7,014 nucleotides of DNA from an uncultured Clostridium sp. (GTDB taxonomy: Bacteria; Bacillota; Clostridia; TANB77; CAG-508), in the NCBI GenBank assembly GCA_950059165.1, contig CATLUC010000064.1:2086-9099 (forward strand), given 5' to 3'. The notes under the pieces were generated by a model. It searched no databases. It saw only the letters and a list, made by a program, of their open reading frames with translations, and was not told the origin of the DNA. The translations under genes and the position numbers were made by a program. Positions 1 to 6,666 of this stretch are shown in pieces; position 1 is the first letter of the stretch; every line of letters starts with the position of its first letter.

Positions 1-895
1 TGTCTATTAGGGCATCTACTGATTCTTGTAACATTCTTTTTTCGTTTCTTACAATTATTTCTGGTGCTCCTAATTCTAATAATCTTTTTAATCTGTTGTT
101 TCTGTTTATTACTCTTCTATATAAGTCATTTAAGTCTGATGTTGCAAATCTTCCACCGTCTAATTGTACCATTGGTCTTAATTCTGGTGGTATTACTGGC
201 ACAACGTTCATTACCATCCATTCAGGTTTATTTCCTGATATTCTAAATGATTCTACTGTGTCTAGTCTTTTTACTAGTTTTACTCTTTTTTGTTCACTAG
301 CTTGTTCTAATTCTTTTTTAATTTCAGCAGATAGTTTTTCTAAGTCTACTTGTTCTAGTAGTTCTCTTATTGCTTCTGCTCCCATTCTTGCTTTGAAAGA
401 ACCTTTTCCAAATCTTTCTTCTGCTTCATGGTATTCTTTTTCATTTAATACTTGGCATTTTTCTAGTCCTGATGTTCCTTTGTCTACTACTACATATGAT
501 GCAAAGTATATTATTCTTTCTAAGTTTCTTGGAGAGATATCAAGTATTAAAGCAATTCTACTTGGAATTCCTTTAAAGTACCAAATATGTGCTACTGGGG
601 CTGCAAGTTCAATATGTCCCATTCTTTCACGTCTTACTTTTGATTTTGTTACTTCTACCCCACATCTGTCACATACGATACCTTTGTATCTTACTCTCTT
701 ATATTTTCCACAGTGACATTCCCAGTCTTTTGTTGGTCCAAATATTCTTTCACAGAATAAACCATCTTTTTCTGGTTTTAGTGTTCTGTAGTTGATTGTT
801 TCTGGCTTTTTTACTTCTCCTTTTGACCATTCTCTGACTTTTTCGTCTGATGCCACTCCTATTTTTAATTTGTTAAAAATATCTAATTCGTCCAC
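1..895 (-). CDS. rpoC: DNA-directed RNA polymerase subunit β′, N-terminal part (runs off the window)
   Basis: Encodes the first 298 residues of β′, which with β forms the catalytic core and DNA clamp of RNA polymerase in the cytoplasm. Seen directly: the near-invariant stretch KKPETINYRTLKPEKDGLFC at residues 29-48, a zinc-binding set C60, C62, C75 and C78 (motifs CHC and CDRC), GHIELAAPVAHIWYFKGIPS following it, and PPELRPMVQLDGGRFATSDL near residues 230-250, leading into the lid/rudder region. No large insertion is present, as in Firmicutes. The start chosen is GTG at 895-893, 7 nt after an AGGGAGG ribosome binding site; the protein then begins (M)DELDIFNKL, matching the usual β′ N-terminus. 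The gene is cut by the window edge, so most of the protein, including the active-site NADFDGD motif, is not visible. It lies 620 bp downstream of rpoB, an unusually wide gap, so some transcripts may start or be processed in between. Confidence 0.98.
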   Translation of the reverse strand, partial: MDELDIFNKLKIGVASDEKVREWSKGEVKKPETINYRTLKPEKDGLFCERIFGPTKDWECHCGKYKRVRYKGIVCDRCGVEVTKSKVRRERMGHIELAAPVAHIWYFKGIPSRIALILDISPRNLERIIYFASYVVVDKGTSGLEKCQVLNEKEYHEAEERFGKGSFKARMGAEAIRELLEQVDLEKLSAEIKKELEQASEQKRVKLVKRLDTVESFRISGNKPEWMVMNVVPVIPPELRPMVQLDGGRFATSDLNDLYRRVINRNNRLKRLLELGAPEIIVRNEKRMLQESVDALID

Positions 896-902
896 TCTTT
901 TT

Positions 903-910
903 CCTCCCTT
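903..910 (-). promoter_or_regulatory. Ribosome binding site of rpoC
   Basis: On the minus strand AAGGGAGG lies 7 nt upstream of the GTG at 895. This is a strong Shine-Dalgarno match and decides the non-ATG start of rpoC; no competing in-frame ATG lies nearby. Confidence 0.85.
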
Positions 911-1003
911 TTAATATTGGGTGTTTATTTCAAAACAGATTTTAAAGTCTTTCCACTGCTCGAACAATTCCCTATGGTCGCTTTTTGTCTTTTTGAAATT
1001 TAT
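911..1003 (-). other. GC-richer element flanked by inverted repeats, upstream of rpoC
   Basis: This is the non-coding stretch just before the rpoC ribosome binding site. On the plus strand ATTTCAAAA (about 928-936) and TTTTGAAAT (about 992-1000) form a perfect 9-bp inverted repeat around some 55 nt. The core (about 950-985) is close to 50% G+C while its surroundings are far more AT-rich. In one minus-strand frame 30 codons are open without a start codon, ending at TAA 913-911 and reading protein-like residues such as ELFEQWKDFKICFEINTQY. That could be the tail of a degraded gene, a dispersed palindromic repeat, or a structured RNA controlling rpoC; the sequence does not decide. A weak promoter-like pair (TTGTTC at 962-967 and TAAAAT at 939-944, 17 bp apart) lies within it. 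Confidence 0.4.
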
Positions 1004-1046
1004 TTAGTTAAATTTTTATAAAGTATTTTCTTTTTCCTCTATATTC

Positions 1047-1325
1047 TTATCTTCTATTTCTAGTTGTTGTACAATATAGCTTTCCTTTCCTCCGTGTATG
1101 AGAAAAACGTCTGATTTTTCCTTCTTGTAATAGTGATTCTATTGCTCTATAATAATGTGTATCGAATTGCCTAATTGTCTCTTTATCTTCTAGATGTTTT
1201 GCATAATATCTTTCTCGTGCTATCATTCTGTCAAACACTTCATTTACTGCAAATTCTTCTCTAATAAAATGATACACCTTTGTATAAATACTGTTTTCAT
1301 CTATTTTTTCTATAAATTTTTTCAT
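1047..1325 (-). CDS. Hypothetical small protein between rpoB and rpoC, winged-helix-like, possibly frameshifted
   Basis: An ORF of 92 codons begins at ATG 1325-1323, with a modest ribosome binding site AAGGG 10 nt upstream. I do not recognise the family. The N-terminal ~65 residues look mostly helical and charged (for example YTKVYHFIREEF at 14-25 and HYYRAIESLLQEGKIRRF at 57-74). The pattern helix, then GKIRRF, then a turn and a second strand resembles the recognition helix and wing of a small DNA-binding winged-helix domain; this is inference from sequence pattern only. After F74, at a run of five T (1103-1107), the annotated frame continues into an arginine-rich end using the rare codons CGG AGG. 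The frame one base ahead would instead read LIHGGKESYIVQQLEIEDKN and stop at TAA 1018-1016, giving about 102 residues. The gene is probably co-transcribed with rpoB and rpoC. No catalytic motif, signal peptide or membrane segment is seen. Confidence 0.5.
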   Translation of the reverse strand: MKKFIEKIDENSIYTKVYHFIREEFAVNEVFDRMIARERYYAKHLEDKETIRQFDTHYYRAIESLLQEGKIRRFSHTRRKGKLYCTTTRNRR

Positions 1326-1393
1326 ATTTCTACGTCCCTTTCTTCTTTATTAAAACGAAATAAATTAGGTATATTACTTCGTTCCACTAATCT

Positions 1394-1516
1394 AAAACGA
1401 AGCAAAAGTGGTGTATTGCTAGGAAAGCTAGAAAAAATCTTTGAGATAATACGTTTGTATATCGAAAAGATTTTTTCGACGCTTGACAACGCAAGACGCC
1501 ACTTTTCATTCGTTTT
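1394..1516. repeat. Large imperfect palindrome between rpoB and the small ORF
   Basis: Two arms, 1394-1442 (plus) and 1466-1516 (read on minus), match each other around a 23-nt loop. The outer 21 nt align at 18 of 21 positions (AAAACGAA, two mismatches, AAAAGTGG, one mismatch, GT). The inner 12 nt (GAAAAAATCTTT, 1431-1442 and 1466-1477) match perfectly. The middle is looser, sharing TTGC and AAGC blocks. The outer right arm reaches the rpoB stop codon (1516-1518). The motif AACGAA occurs four times within 1354-1514, twice in each orientation. In the rpoB transcript this would fold into a long stem. It could be a small inverted-repeat mobile element, an RNase III-type processing site, or an attenuator. 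There is no T-run typical of an intrinsic terminator. Confidence 0.7.
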
Positions 1517-4500
1517 TACTCAATAATATCCTCGTTATTATCTAGGTTATCCTCTGCAAGATCCCCATCAAACAACATCTCATCACCCTCATCATCTAGC
1601 TCTTCAAAGAATTCGTCATTTTCTTCTTCTATGGTATTTGTTTCATCTTCTAATAATATGTCATCCTCAATTTCTTCGCTGTAACCTTCTAAGTCTTCAT
1701 CCATAATTACTTGGTCTTCTGACAGGATTTTTTTGTCTTTTTCAGGGTCGTATTCTATTCCTTCTTCTATGTTTTCTTTTAGTTCAAGTTCTTGGTTGTC
1801 TTCTGAGTATAGGCGAACGTCTAGTCCAAGAGATTGTAGTTCTTTTACAAGAACTTTGAAGCTTTCTGGAACTCCTGGTTCTGGTACATTTTCTCCTTTT
1901 ACTATTGCTTCATATGTTTTTACTCTTCCTACTATATCGTCTGATTTTACTGTTAGCATTTCTTGTAATGTGTATGCTGCACCATATGCCTCTAATGCCC
2001 AAACTTCCATTTCTCCAAAACGTTGACCACCAAATTGTGCTTTTCCTCCTAGTGGTTGTTGTGTTACTAGTGAATATGGTCCTGTTGAACGAGCATGGAT
2101 TTTGTCGTCTACTAAGTGGTGTAGTTTTAACATATACATAACTCCAACTGTTATTGGTTTGTCAAATGGGTCTCCTGTTCTACCATCATAAAGAATTGTT
2201 TTTCCGTCTTCACTCATTCCTGCTTCTGCAAGTAAGCTTTGAACATCATCTTGAGTTGCTCCATCAAATACTGGTGTAGCAATTTTCCAGCCTAATGCTT
2301 TGGCAGCTCCTCCTAAGTGTACTTCTAGAACTTGACCTAAGTTCATACGAGATGGAACACCTAGTGGGTTTAATAGTATGTCAATTGGTGTACCGTCTGG
2401 CATAAATGGCATATCTTCTTCTGGTAATACTCTTGATATAACACCTTTGTTACCATGACGTCCTGCCATTTTGTCTCCAACTGATATTTTTCTTTTTGTT
2501 GCTATGTAACATCTAATTATTTGGTTTACACCTGGTCCTAATTCGTCTGAGTTGTCTCTTGTAAATATTTTTACATCTACTATTGTTCCTTGTTCTCCAT
2601 GTGGTACTCTAAGTGAAGTGTCTCTTACTTCTCTTGCTTTTTCGCCAAAGATTGCTCTTAATAGTCTTTCTTCTGCTGTTAGTTCTGTTTCTCCTTTTGG
2701 TGTAACTTTACCTACTAAGATGTCTCCTGGCCTTACTTCTGCACCAATACGGATAATTCCATTTTCGTCTAGATCCTTTAGTGAGTCATCTCCTATGTTT
2801 GGTATGTCACGTGTTATTTCTTCTGCTCCTAGTTTTGTGTCACGACATTCACAGTCGTATTCTTCTATATGGATAGATGTGAATACATCTTCTTTTACTA
2901 ATTTTTCGTTGATTAGTATAGCGTCTTCGTAGTTGTATCCTTCCCATGTTGAGAATGCTACTAATACGTTTTTCCCAAGTGCCATTTCTCCATCTTTTGT
3001 TGATGGACCGTCTGCAATGGCATCTCCTTTTTTGACTTTTTCTCCTTTTTTAACAATTGGTTTTTGGTTTATACATGTACCACCATTTGTTCTTTTGAAT
3101 TTACGAAGTTTGTGTGTTATTGTTTTTCCACTATCATATTTTACTGTGATACTATCTCCTGTAACTTTTTCGATAACTCCGTCGTCTTGTGCTAATACTA
3201 ATATTCCTGAGTCTTTTGCTGCTCTGTATTCAATTCCTGTTCCTACTATTGGACTTTCTGTTATCATTAGTGGCACTGCTTGACGTTGCATGTTTGCTCC
3301 CATTAGTGCTCTTTTTGCGTCATCATGCTCTAAGAATGGTATCATTGCTGCTGCAATAGATACTAATTGTTTTGGTGATACGTCAACATATTGTACTTTT
3401 TCACTGTCTACTTCGATAACTTCGTTTTTAAATCTAACTCTTATACGTGGATTTACGAATTTTCCGTTTTTGTCTACTGGTTCAGAGGCTTGTGCTATTA
3501 TGTAGTTGTCTTCTACGTCTGCACTCATGTATTCTACTATATCTGTTAGTTTGTGTGTTTTTGGGTCAACTTTTCTATATGGTGTTTCTATAAATCCATA
3601 TTCGTTGATGTTTGCAAATGATGAAAGTGCTGAGATTAATCCGATGTTTGGTCCTTCTGGTGATTCTATTGGACATAGTCTTCCATAGTGTGTGTAGTGA
3701 ACGTCACGTACCTCAAAACCTGCTCTTTCTCTTGTTAGTCCTCCTGGTCCTAATGCTGATATTCTTCTTTTATGTGTTAGTTCTGAAAGTGGGTTTGTTT
3801 GGTCCATGAATTGAGATAGTTGTGAACTTCCAAAGAATTCACGGATTGCTGATGTTATTGGTTTTGTGTTTATTAGTGTTTGTGGTGTTACAACATCTAG
3901 GTCTTGTATTGTCATTCTTTCACGAACTACTCTTTCTAATCTTGTTAGACCAATTCTAAATTGGTTTTGTAGTAGTTCTCCAACTTGACGAATTCTACGA
4001 TTTGCTAAGTGGTCGATGTCGTCTGGTTTTCCTAGTCCATGTGATAAGTTTAATAGGTAGTTTATTGATGCTATCATGTCTTCTGTTGTTATGTATTTTG
4101 GTGTTAGTTCACTTTGTCTTTCTTCTATTATTTTTACTAGGTCTTTTTCGTCTGTGTTGTCCATTATATTTTTTAATACATTATAATTAACCATTTCTTT
4201 GAAATGTAGTTTGCTTAGGTCTACATTTGGTAATATTTTGTGTATATTTACTGTGCTGTTTCCAATTACTCTGACTTTTCTTTCTCCAACTAAAACATCT
4301 ACCATGTTTATTCCAGAGTTTTGAATGTTTTCTGCTACTTCTTCTTCAATTATTTCTCCTGCTTGTACAAAGACTTCTCCTGTTTCGCTGTCTATTATGT
4401 CGTTTTCTGCTATTTTGTCTTTTATTCTTCCTGCCAACCCTAGTTTTTGGTTGAATTTGTAACGTCCTACTTTGAATAGGTCATATCTTTTGTTGTCATA

Positions 4501-5280
4501 GAATAGACCATTGAATAGGTTTCTTGCAGCATCTGCTGTTGGAAGTTCTCCTGGTCTTAGTTTTTTGTATATTTCTATTAGTGCTTCGTCTTGGTCTTTT
4601 ATTGTGTCTTTTGCTAGTGTTGCTGTTATCATTTCTTCGTCACCAAATAGCTCTCTTATTTGGTCGTCTGATATTATCCCTATTGCTCTTAATAGTGTTG
4701 TTACAGGTACTTTTCTTGTTCTGTCAACACGTACATAGAATATGTCATTTCCGTCTGTTTCGTATTCAAGCCATGCTCCTCTAAGTGGCATTACTGTTGA
4801 GTTGTATGTTCTTTTTCCTGTTTTTGTGTCAAATTCCTCTCCATAGTAGCATCCTGGAGAACGTACTAATTGGCTTACTACAACTCTTTCTGCCCCATTG
4901 ATTACAAATGTTCCACTGTCTGTCATTAGTGGGAAATCGCCTAAGTAGATTTCTTGTTCTTTGATTTCTCCAGTTTCACGGTTGATTAGTCTTACTTTTA
5001 CGTGTAATCTGGTTGAGTATGTTGCGTCTCTTTCTTTGGCTTCTTCTACACTGTATTTTGTTTTGTCTTCCATGTAATAATCGAAAAATTCAAGAACTAA
5101 GTTTCCTGAGTAGTCCTCTATTGGTGAGATATCTTGTAGTACTTCTCCTAATCCTTCTTCTACAAACCAGTCATATGAGTCTTTTTGTACTTTGATTAGG
5201 TTTGGCATTTCGATATAGTCCCCAACTTTGGCAAAATCCTTACGAGATGCTTTCTCGTAATTTACTTCTTTGATTTTCAA
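1516..5280 (-). CDS. rpoB: DNA-directed RNA polymerase subunit β
   Basis: Complete β subunit, 1254 residues from the chosen start, forming the catalytic core of RNA polymerase with β′. Seen directly: PNLIKVQKDSYDWF near the N-terminus; the β1 lobe with MTDSGTFVINGAERVVVSQL; the rifampicin-binding region with SSQLSQFMDQ, where D493 is equivalent to E. coli D516, and THKRRISALGPGGLTRERAG; CPIESPEGPNIGLI; the active-site segment GDKMAGRHGNKGVISRV with K937 and K945, equivalent to E. coli K1065 and K1073; and the C-terminal clamp anchor GGKAQFGGQRFGEMEVWALE around 1075-1095. The rifampicin-pocket positions D516, H526, R529, S531, L533 and I572 (E. coli numbering) all carry the susceptible-type residue. 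The start is TTG 5280-5278, 8 nt after AAGGAG. A GTG three codons upstream overlaps that ribosome binding site and is unlikely to be used. The last 99 residues form an acidic tail absent from the conserved core. The gene is preceded by its own strong promoter and a leader of about 170 nt. Confidence 0.98.
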   Translation of the reverse strand: MKIKEVNYEKASRKDFAKVGDYIEMPNLIKVQKDSYDWFVEEGLGEVLQDISPIEDYSGNLVLEFFDYYMEDKTKYSVEEAKERDATYSTRLHVKVRLINRETGEIKEQEIYLGDFPLMTDSGTFVINGAERVVVSQLVRSPGCYYGEEFDTKTGKRTYNSTVMPLRGAWLEYETDGNDIFYVRVDRTRKVPVTTLLRAIGIISDDQIRELFGDEEMITATLAKDTIKDQDEALIEIYKKLRPGELPTADAARNLFNGLFYDNKRYDLFKVGRYKFNQKLGLAGRIKDKIAENDIIDSETGEVFVQAGEIIEEEVAENIQNSGINMVDVLVGERKVRVIGNSTVNIHKILPNVDLSKLHFKEMVNYNVLKNIMDNTDEKDLVKIIEERQSELTPKYITTEDMIASINYLLNLSHGLGKPDDIDHLANRRIRQVGELLQNQFRIGLTRLERVVRERMTIQDLDVVTPQTLINTKPITSAIREFFGSSQLSQFMDQTNPLSELTHKRRISALGPGGLTRERAGFEVRDVHYTHYGRLCPIESPEGPNIGLISALSSFANINEYGFIETPYRKVDPKTHKLTDIVEYMSADVEDNYIIAQASEPVDKNGKFVNPRIRVRFKNEVIEVDSEKVQYVDVSPKQLVSIAAAMIPFLEHDDAKRALMGANMQRQAVPLMITESPIVGTGIEYRAAKDSGILVLAQDDGVIEKVTGDSITVKYDSGKTITHKLRKFKRTNGGTCINQKPIVKKGEKVKKGDAIADGPSTKDGEMALGKNVLVAFSTWEGYNYEDAILINEKLVKEDVFTSIHIEEYDCECRDTKLGAEEITRDIPNIGDDSLKDLDENGIIRIGAEVRPGDILVGKVTPKGETELTAEERLLRAIFGEKAREVRDTSLRVPHGEQGTIVDVKIFTRDNSDELGPGVNQIIRCYIATKRKISVGDKMAGRHGNKGVISRVLPEEDMPFMPDGTPIDILLNPLGVPSRMNLGQVLEVHLGGAAKALGWKIATPVFDGATQDDVQSLLAEAGMSEDGKTILYDGRTGDPFDKPITVGVMYMLKLHHLVDDKIHARSTGPYSLVTQQPLGGKAQFGGQRFGEMEVWALEAYGAAYTLQEMLTVKSDDIVGRVKTYEAIVKGENVPEPGVPESFKVLVKELQSLGLDVRLYSEDNQELELKENIEEGIEYDPEKDKKILSEDQVIMDEDLEGYSEEIEDDILLEDETNTIEEENDEFFEELDDEGDEMLFDGDLAEDNLDNNEDIIE

Positions 5281-5449
5281 AAAAATCACTCCTTAAAAAA
5301 TTTTAAGCAGAAATAAATTATTTTTAAAAGAAGTCCTTCTTAAATATAAGTAGCTTTTTCCTTGTGGTTTCTCGGTTTGTCTGCTTTTGCATTCCTTGAA
5401 ATTTAGGGCTTACTTAATTTAATTCCTCTTCTTTTAGATTTTAATCATG
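5281..5449 (-). promoter_or_regulatory. Long 5′ leader of rpoB with possible structure
   Basis: The predicted transcript starts near 5449, leaving about 170 untranslated nt. A bulged 7-bp stem pairs GCTTACTT (5408-5415, plus) with AAGTAGC (5348-5354), enclosing about 53 nt that include a TGC-AAAA-GCA mini-hairpin and two CAAGGAA-like repeats. Just after it, AAGAAG and CTTCTT (about 5328-5341) form a short hairpin followed by TT, a weak attenuator-like shape. A 22-codon ORF (ATG 5392 to TAA 5324) lies inside but has no properly spaced ribosome binding site. I do not recognise a known riboswitch or ribosomal-protein leader here. Confidence 0.4.
5289..5294 (-). promoter_or_regulatory. Ribosome binding site fixing the TTG start of rpoB
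   Basis: AAGGAG on the minus strand sits 8 nt upstream of TTG 5280-5278. The in-frame GTG at 5289-5287 uses the final G of this site as its first base, so it cannot be served by it. The protein therefore most likely starts (M)KIKEVNYEKAS rather than three residues earlier. Confidence 0.85.
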
Positions 5450-5455
5450 GGCTAT

Positions 5456-5484
5456 ATTTTACCATGAATTGTTGTAATTGTCAA
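5456..5484 (-). promoter_or_regulatory. σA-type promoter of rpoB
   Basis: On the minus strand a perfect -35 TTGACA (5484-5479) is followed after exactly 17 bp by TAAAAT (5461-5456), one base from consensus and preceded by an extended -10 TGG. Transcription should start near 5449. It is the strongest promoter in the window and the natural source of the rpoB–rpoC transcript. Confidence 0.88.
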
Positions 5485-5587
5485 GGTTTTGAGGTGTTTT
5501 TGTATAGAAAATTCATGTTTTAAATTATGCCTTAAATAGATTGTGTCTTTTGCAGTCATTTTGGGAACATGTTTTATTTTTTTAAAT

Positions 5588-5646
5588 AGCCTAAATCTAT
5601 GAACTATATAGAATTTATTAATCTATATAGGTTACAGATTTAGGCT
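5588..5646. repeat. 59-nt hairpin between the Rpn pseudogene and rpoB
   Basis: Arms 5588-5612 and 5622-5646 are complementary at 22 of 25 positions around a 9-nt loop: an outer block of 11 bp (AGCCTAAATCT) and an inner block of 9 bp (CTATATAGA), with three mismatches between. It lies about 25 nt past the stop codon of the Rpn remnant and 100 bp before the rpoB promoter. Its place suggests a bidirectional terminator or insulator. However, neither strand has a clean T-run after the stem, so a small palindromic repeat element is equally possible. Confidence 0.7.
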
Positions 5647-5669
5647 TATTATTATGATAAATATTTCGT

Positions 5670-6080
5670 TTAGTTATTTTTTAGTTTTTCTATTTCCTCT
5701 TCTGTTAGTCCTGTTGTCTTTGCAATTACTTTTATAGATATTTTCTCTTCTAGCATAGCTTTAGCAATTTCTTCCTGTTTTGCTTTCTCTCCTTCTTTTT
5801 TCCCTTCTTCTTTTCCATCTACTCTAACCCATTCCATATAGCTATTCCAGTCAGATTCCCACTTGTCTCTTAGTTCAGCTAGCCTTCTTACTTCTTCTTC
5901 TCCTGTTAAATAACCTAATTCTATTTTGGCATCTTTTAAAATTTTATTTTTCTTTTCTGCCATCTCGATTTCCCCCTTATTTTCATCATCTAAAAAAGTG
6001 AGCCATTGGTTTAATTTGTCATCCATATCTGGTTTGGTTTTCCTAAATTTAGGTAATTCTATGTAATATGTTTCAACAAT
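5670..6080 (-). pseudogene. Rpn-family nuclease/transposase, C-terminal fragment
   Basis: This is the 3′ part of the interrupted gene whose 5′ part lies at 6201-6659. In frame from about 6080 it reads IVETYYIELPKFRKTKPDMD, then LNQWLTFLDDENKGEIEMAE, the usual middle of Rpn-family (PDDEXK_2) proteins. It then runs through a lysine/glutamate-rich linker (EEGKKEGEKAKQEE) to a helix-turn-helix-like end, AKTTGLTEEEIEKLKNN. The first ATG inside it (6026-6024) has no well-placed ribosome binding site, so independent translation is doubtful. It lacks the nuclease active site, which is on the other fragment. The family is known for recombination-promoting DNA endonuclease activity; this piece alone should be inactive. 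Confidence 0.75.
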
Positions 6081-6217
6081 GCTATTATAGGAAAACTTTC
6101 CTATAATAGCAGCACATTGTACACAAATTTGTCAAAACAAATTTGGCACACGAACAAAGACGAGGCATTAAAAGTAATCTAAAATGTCATACTTTTTTAA
6201 TCATGCCTCTTTTGTTC
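6076..6217. mobile_element. Multi-hairpin insertion interrupting the Rpn gene
   Basis: About 140 bp separates the two halves of the Rpn reading frame and contains three hairpins. At 6080-6111 a perfect 15-bp stem (TGCTATTATAGGAAA and its complement) has a 2-nt loop, and extends outward through ACAATG/CATTGT past a bulge. At 6124-6145 two copies of the palindrome CAAATTTG flank 6 nt. At 6152-6217 GAACAAA plus GAGGCAT pair with their complements (6203-6217) around about 35 nt; on the plus strand TTTT follows ATGCCTC, like a terminator. Bases flanking the break resemble each other (ATAGTTAGAACA before, ATTGTTGAAACA after), perhaps a decayed target duplication. It codes for no protein, so it would have to be moved by proteins made elsewhere. 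Exact ends are uncertain. Confidence 0.55.
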
Positions 6218-6659
6218 TAACTATTTTGTACTCTCTATGTTTATCTAGCACAATTATTGCATTTGATACATATTCTTCAAAACCAAACAAGTTAAAGTCT
6301 AATATGTTTATCATGATTACTTGTTTGCAGTTTTGATATTTTCCACCTTTTTCGAAGTGCCTCGAGATTGTTTTAGATGCGTAAATTTCACTTCTTTTTT
6401 CAATATTATGCTCATCTCTTACTTGCATTTCTATATTTATTATACAGCCATTTCCTAAAGTTGCTTGAATGTCCAGTCTTCCACCTTTTTCCATTGTACT
6501 TAATTTTTCTAAATTTACTTCTTCTTGAATTTTAATTTCTTCTATTTCTATTTTAAGTAGTGCATTTAAAAAGTCGATTAAGTATTTTTCGTTTCCTTTT
6601 CTAGAAAAGAATGTTTTAAATATTACGTCGTTTTTTAAGTTTAATTTTTTATTTCCTAT
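6201..6659 (-). pseudogene. Rpn-family recombination-promoting nuclease/putative transposase, N-terminal fragment
   Basis: Encodes about 152 residues typical of the N-terminal nuclease domain of the Rpn/PDDEXK_2 family. Seen directly: LNLKNDVIFKTFFSRKGNE at 6-24; the PD-(D/E)XK-like core GRLDIQ (D63) followed by INIEMQ (E77, Q79); then RDEHNIEKRSEIYASKTISRHF and MINILDFNLF. The frame leaves the family after HREYKIV and stops at TGA 6203-6201 inside the hairpin insertion; the family sequence resumes at 6080. At the 5′ end a strong AGGAGG (6672-6667) is 7 nt from ATA (6659-6657), exactly where an ATG is expected, and the next in-frame ATG (6494) falls inside the nuclease core. The start may therefore be lost or non-canonical. 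With both lesions the gene is most likely dead. These genes are often multicopy and mobile. Confidence 0.8.
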
Positions 6660-6666
6660 AATTATT

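Noticed and set aside
96..716. A 206-codon plus-strand ORF opposite rpoC
   Set aside because: It is the antisense shadow of the conserved β′ coding sequence; the minus-strand frame matches β′ throughout and the plus-strand product is serine/leucine-rich with no family resemblance.
1483..1488. Plus-strand TTGACA in the gap palindrome
   Set aside because: No -10 hexamer at 16-18 bp; the bases belong to the palindrome arm.
1194..1526. A 110-codon plus-strand ORF over the gap
   Set aside because: It lies antisense to the small minus-strand ORF and crosses the palindrome and the end of rpoB; no ribosome binding site is seen before its ATG.
3728..3865. Possible rifampicin-resistance change in β
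   Set aside because: The residues equivalent to E. coli D516, H526, R529, S531 and L533 are the susceptible type; the T two residues after D493 (N518 in E. coli) is a common natural variation outside the key set.
1733..5195. Numerous plus-strand ORFs opposite rpoB
   Set aside because: All lie inside a single intact β reading frame and have low-complexity Ser/Leu/Val composition typical of antisense frames of A-rich codon genes.
5324..5392. A 22-codon ORF in the rpoB leader (MQKQTNRETTRKK...)
   Set aside because: The only Shine-Dalgarno-like bases (AAGGA) directly abut the ATG, leaving no spacing, so translation is unlikely; kept only as a leader note.
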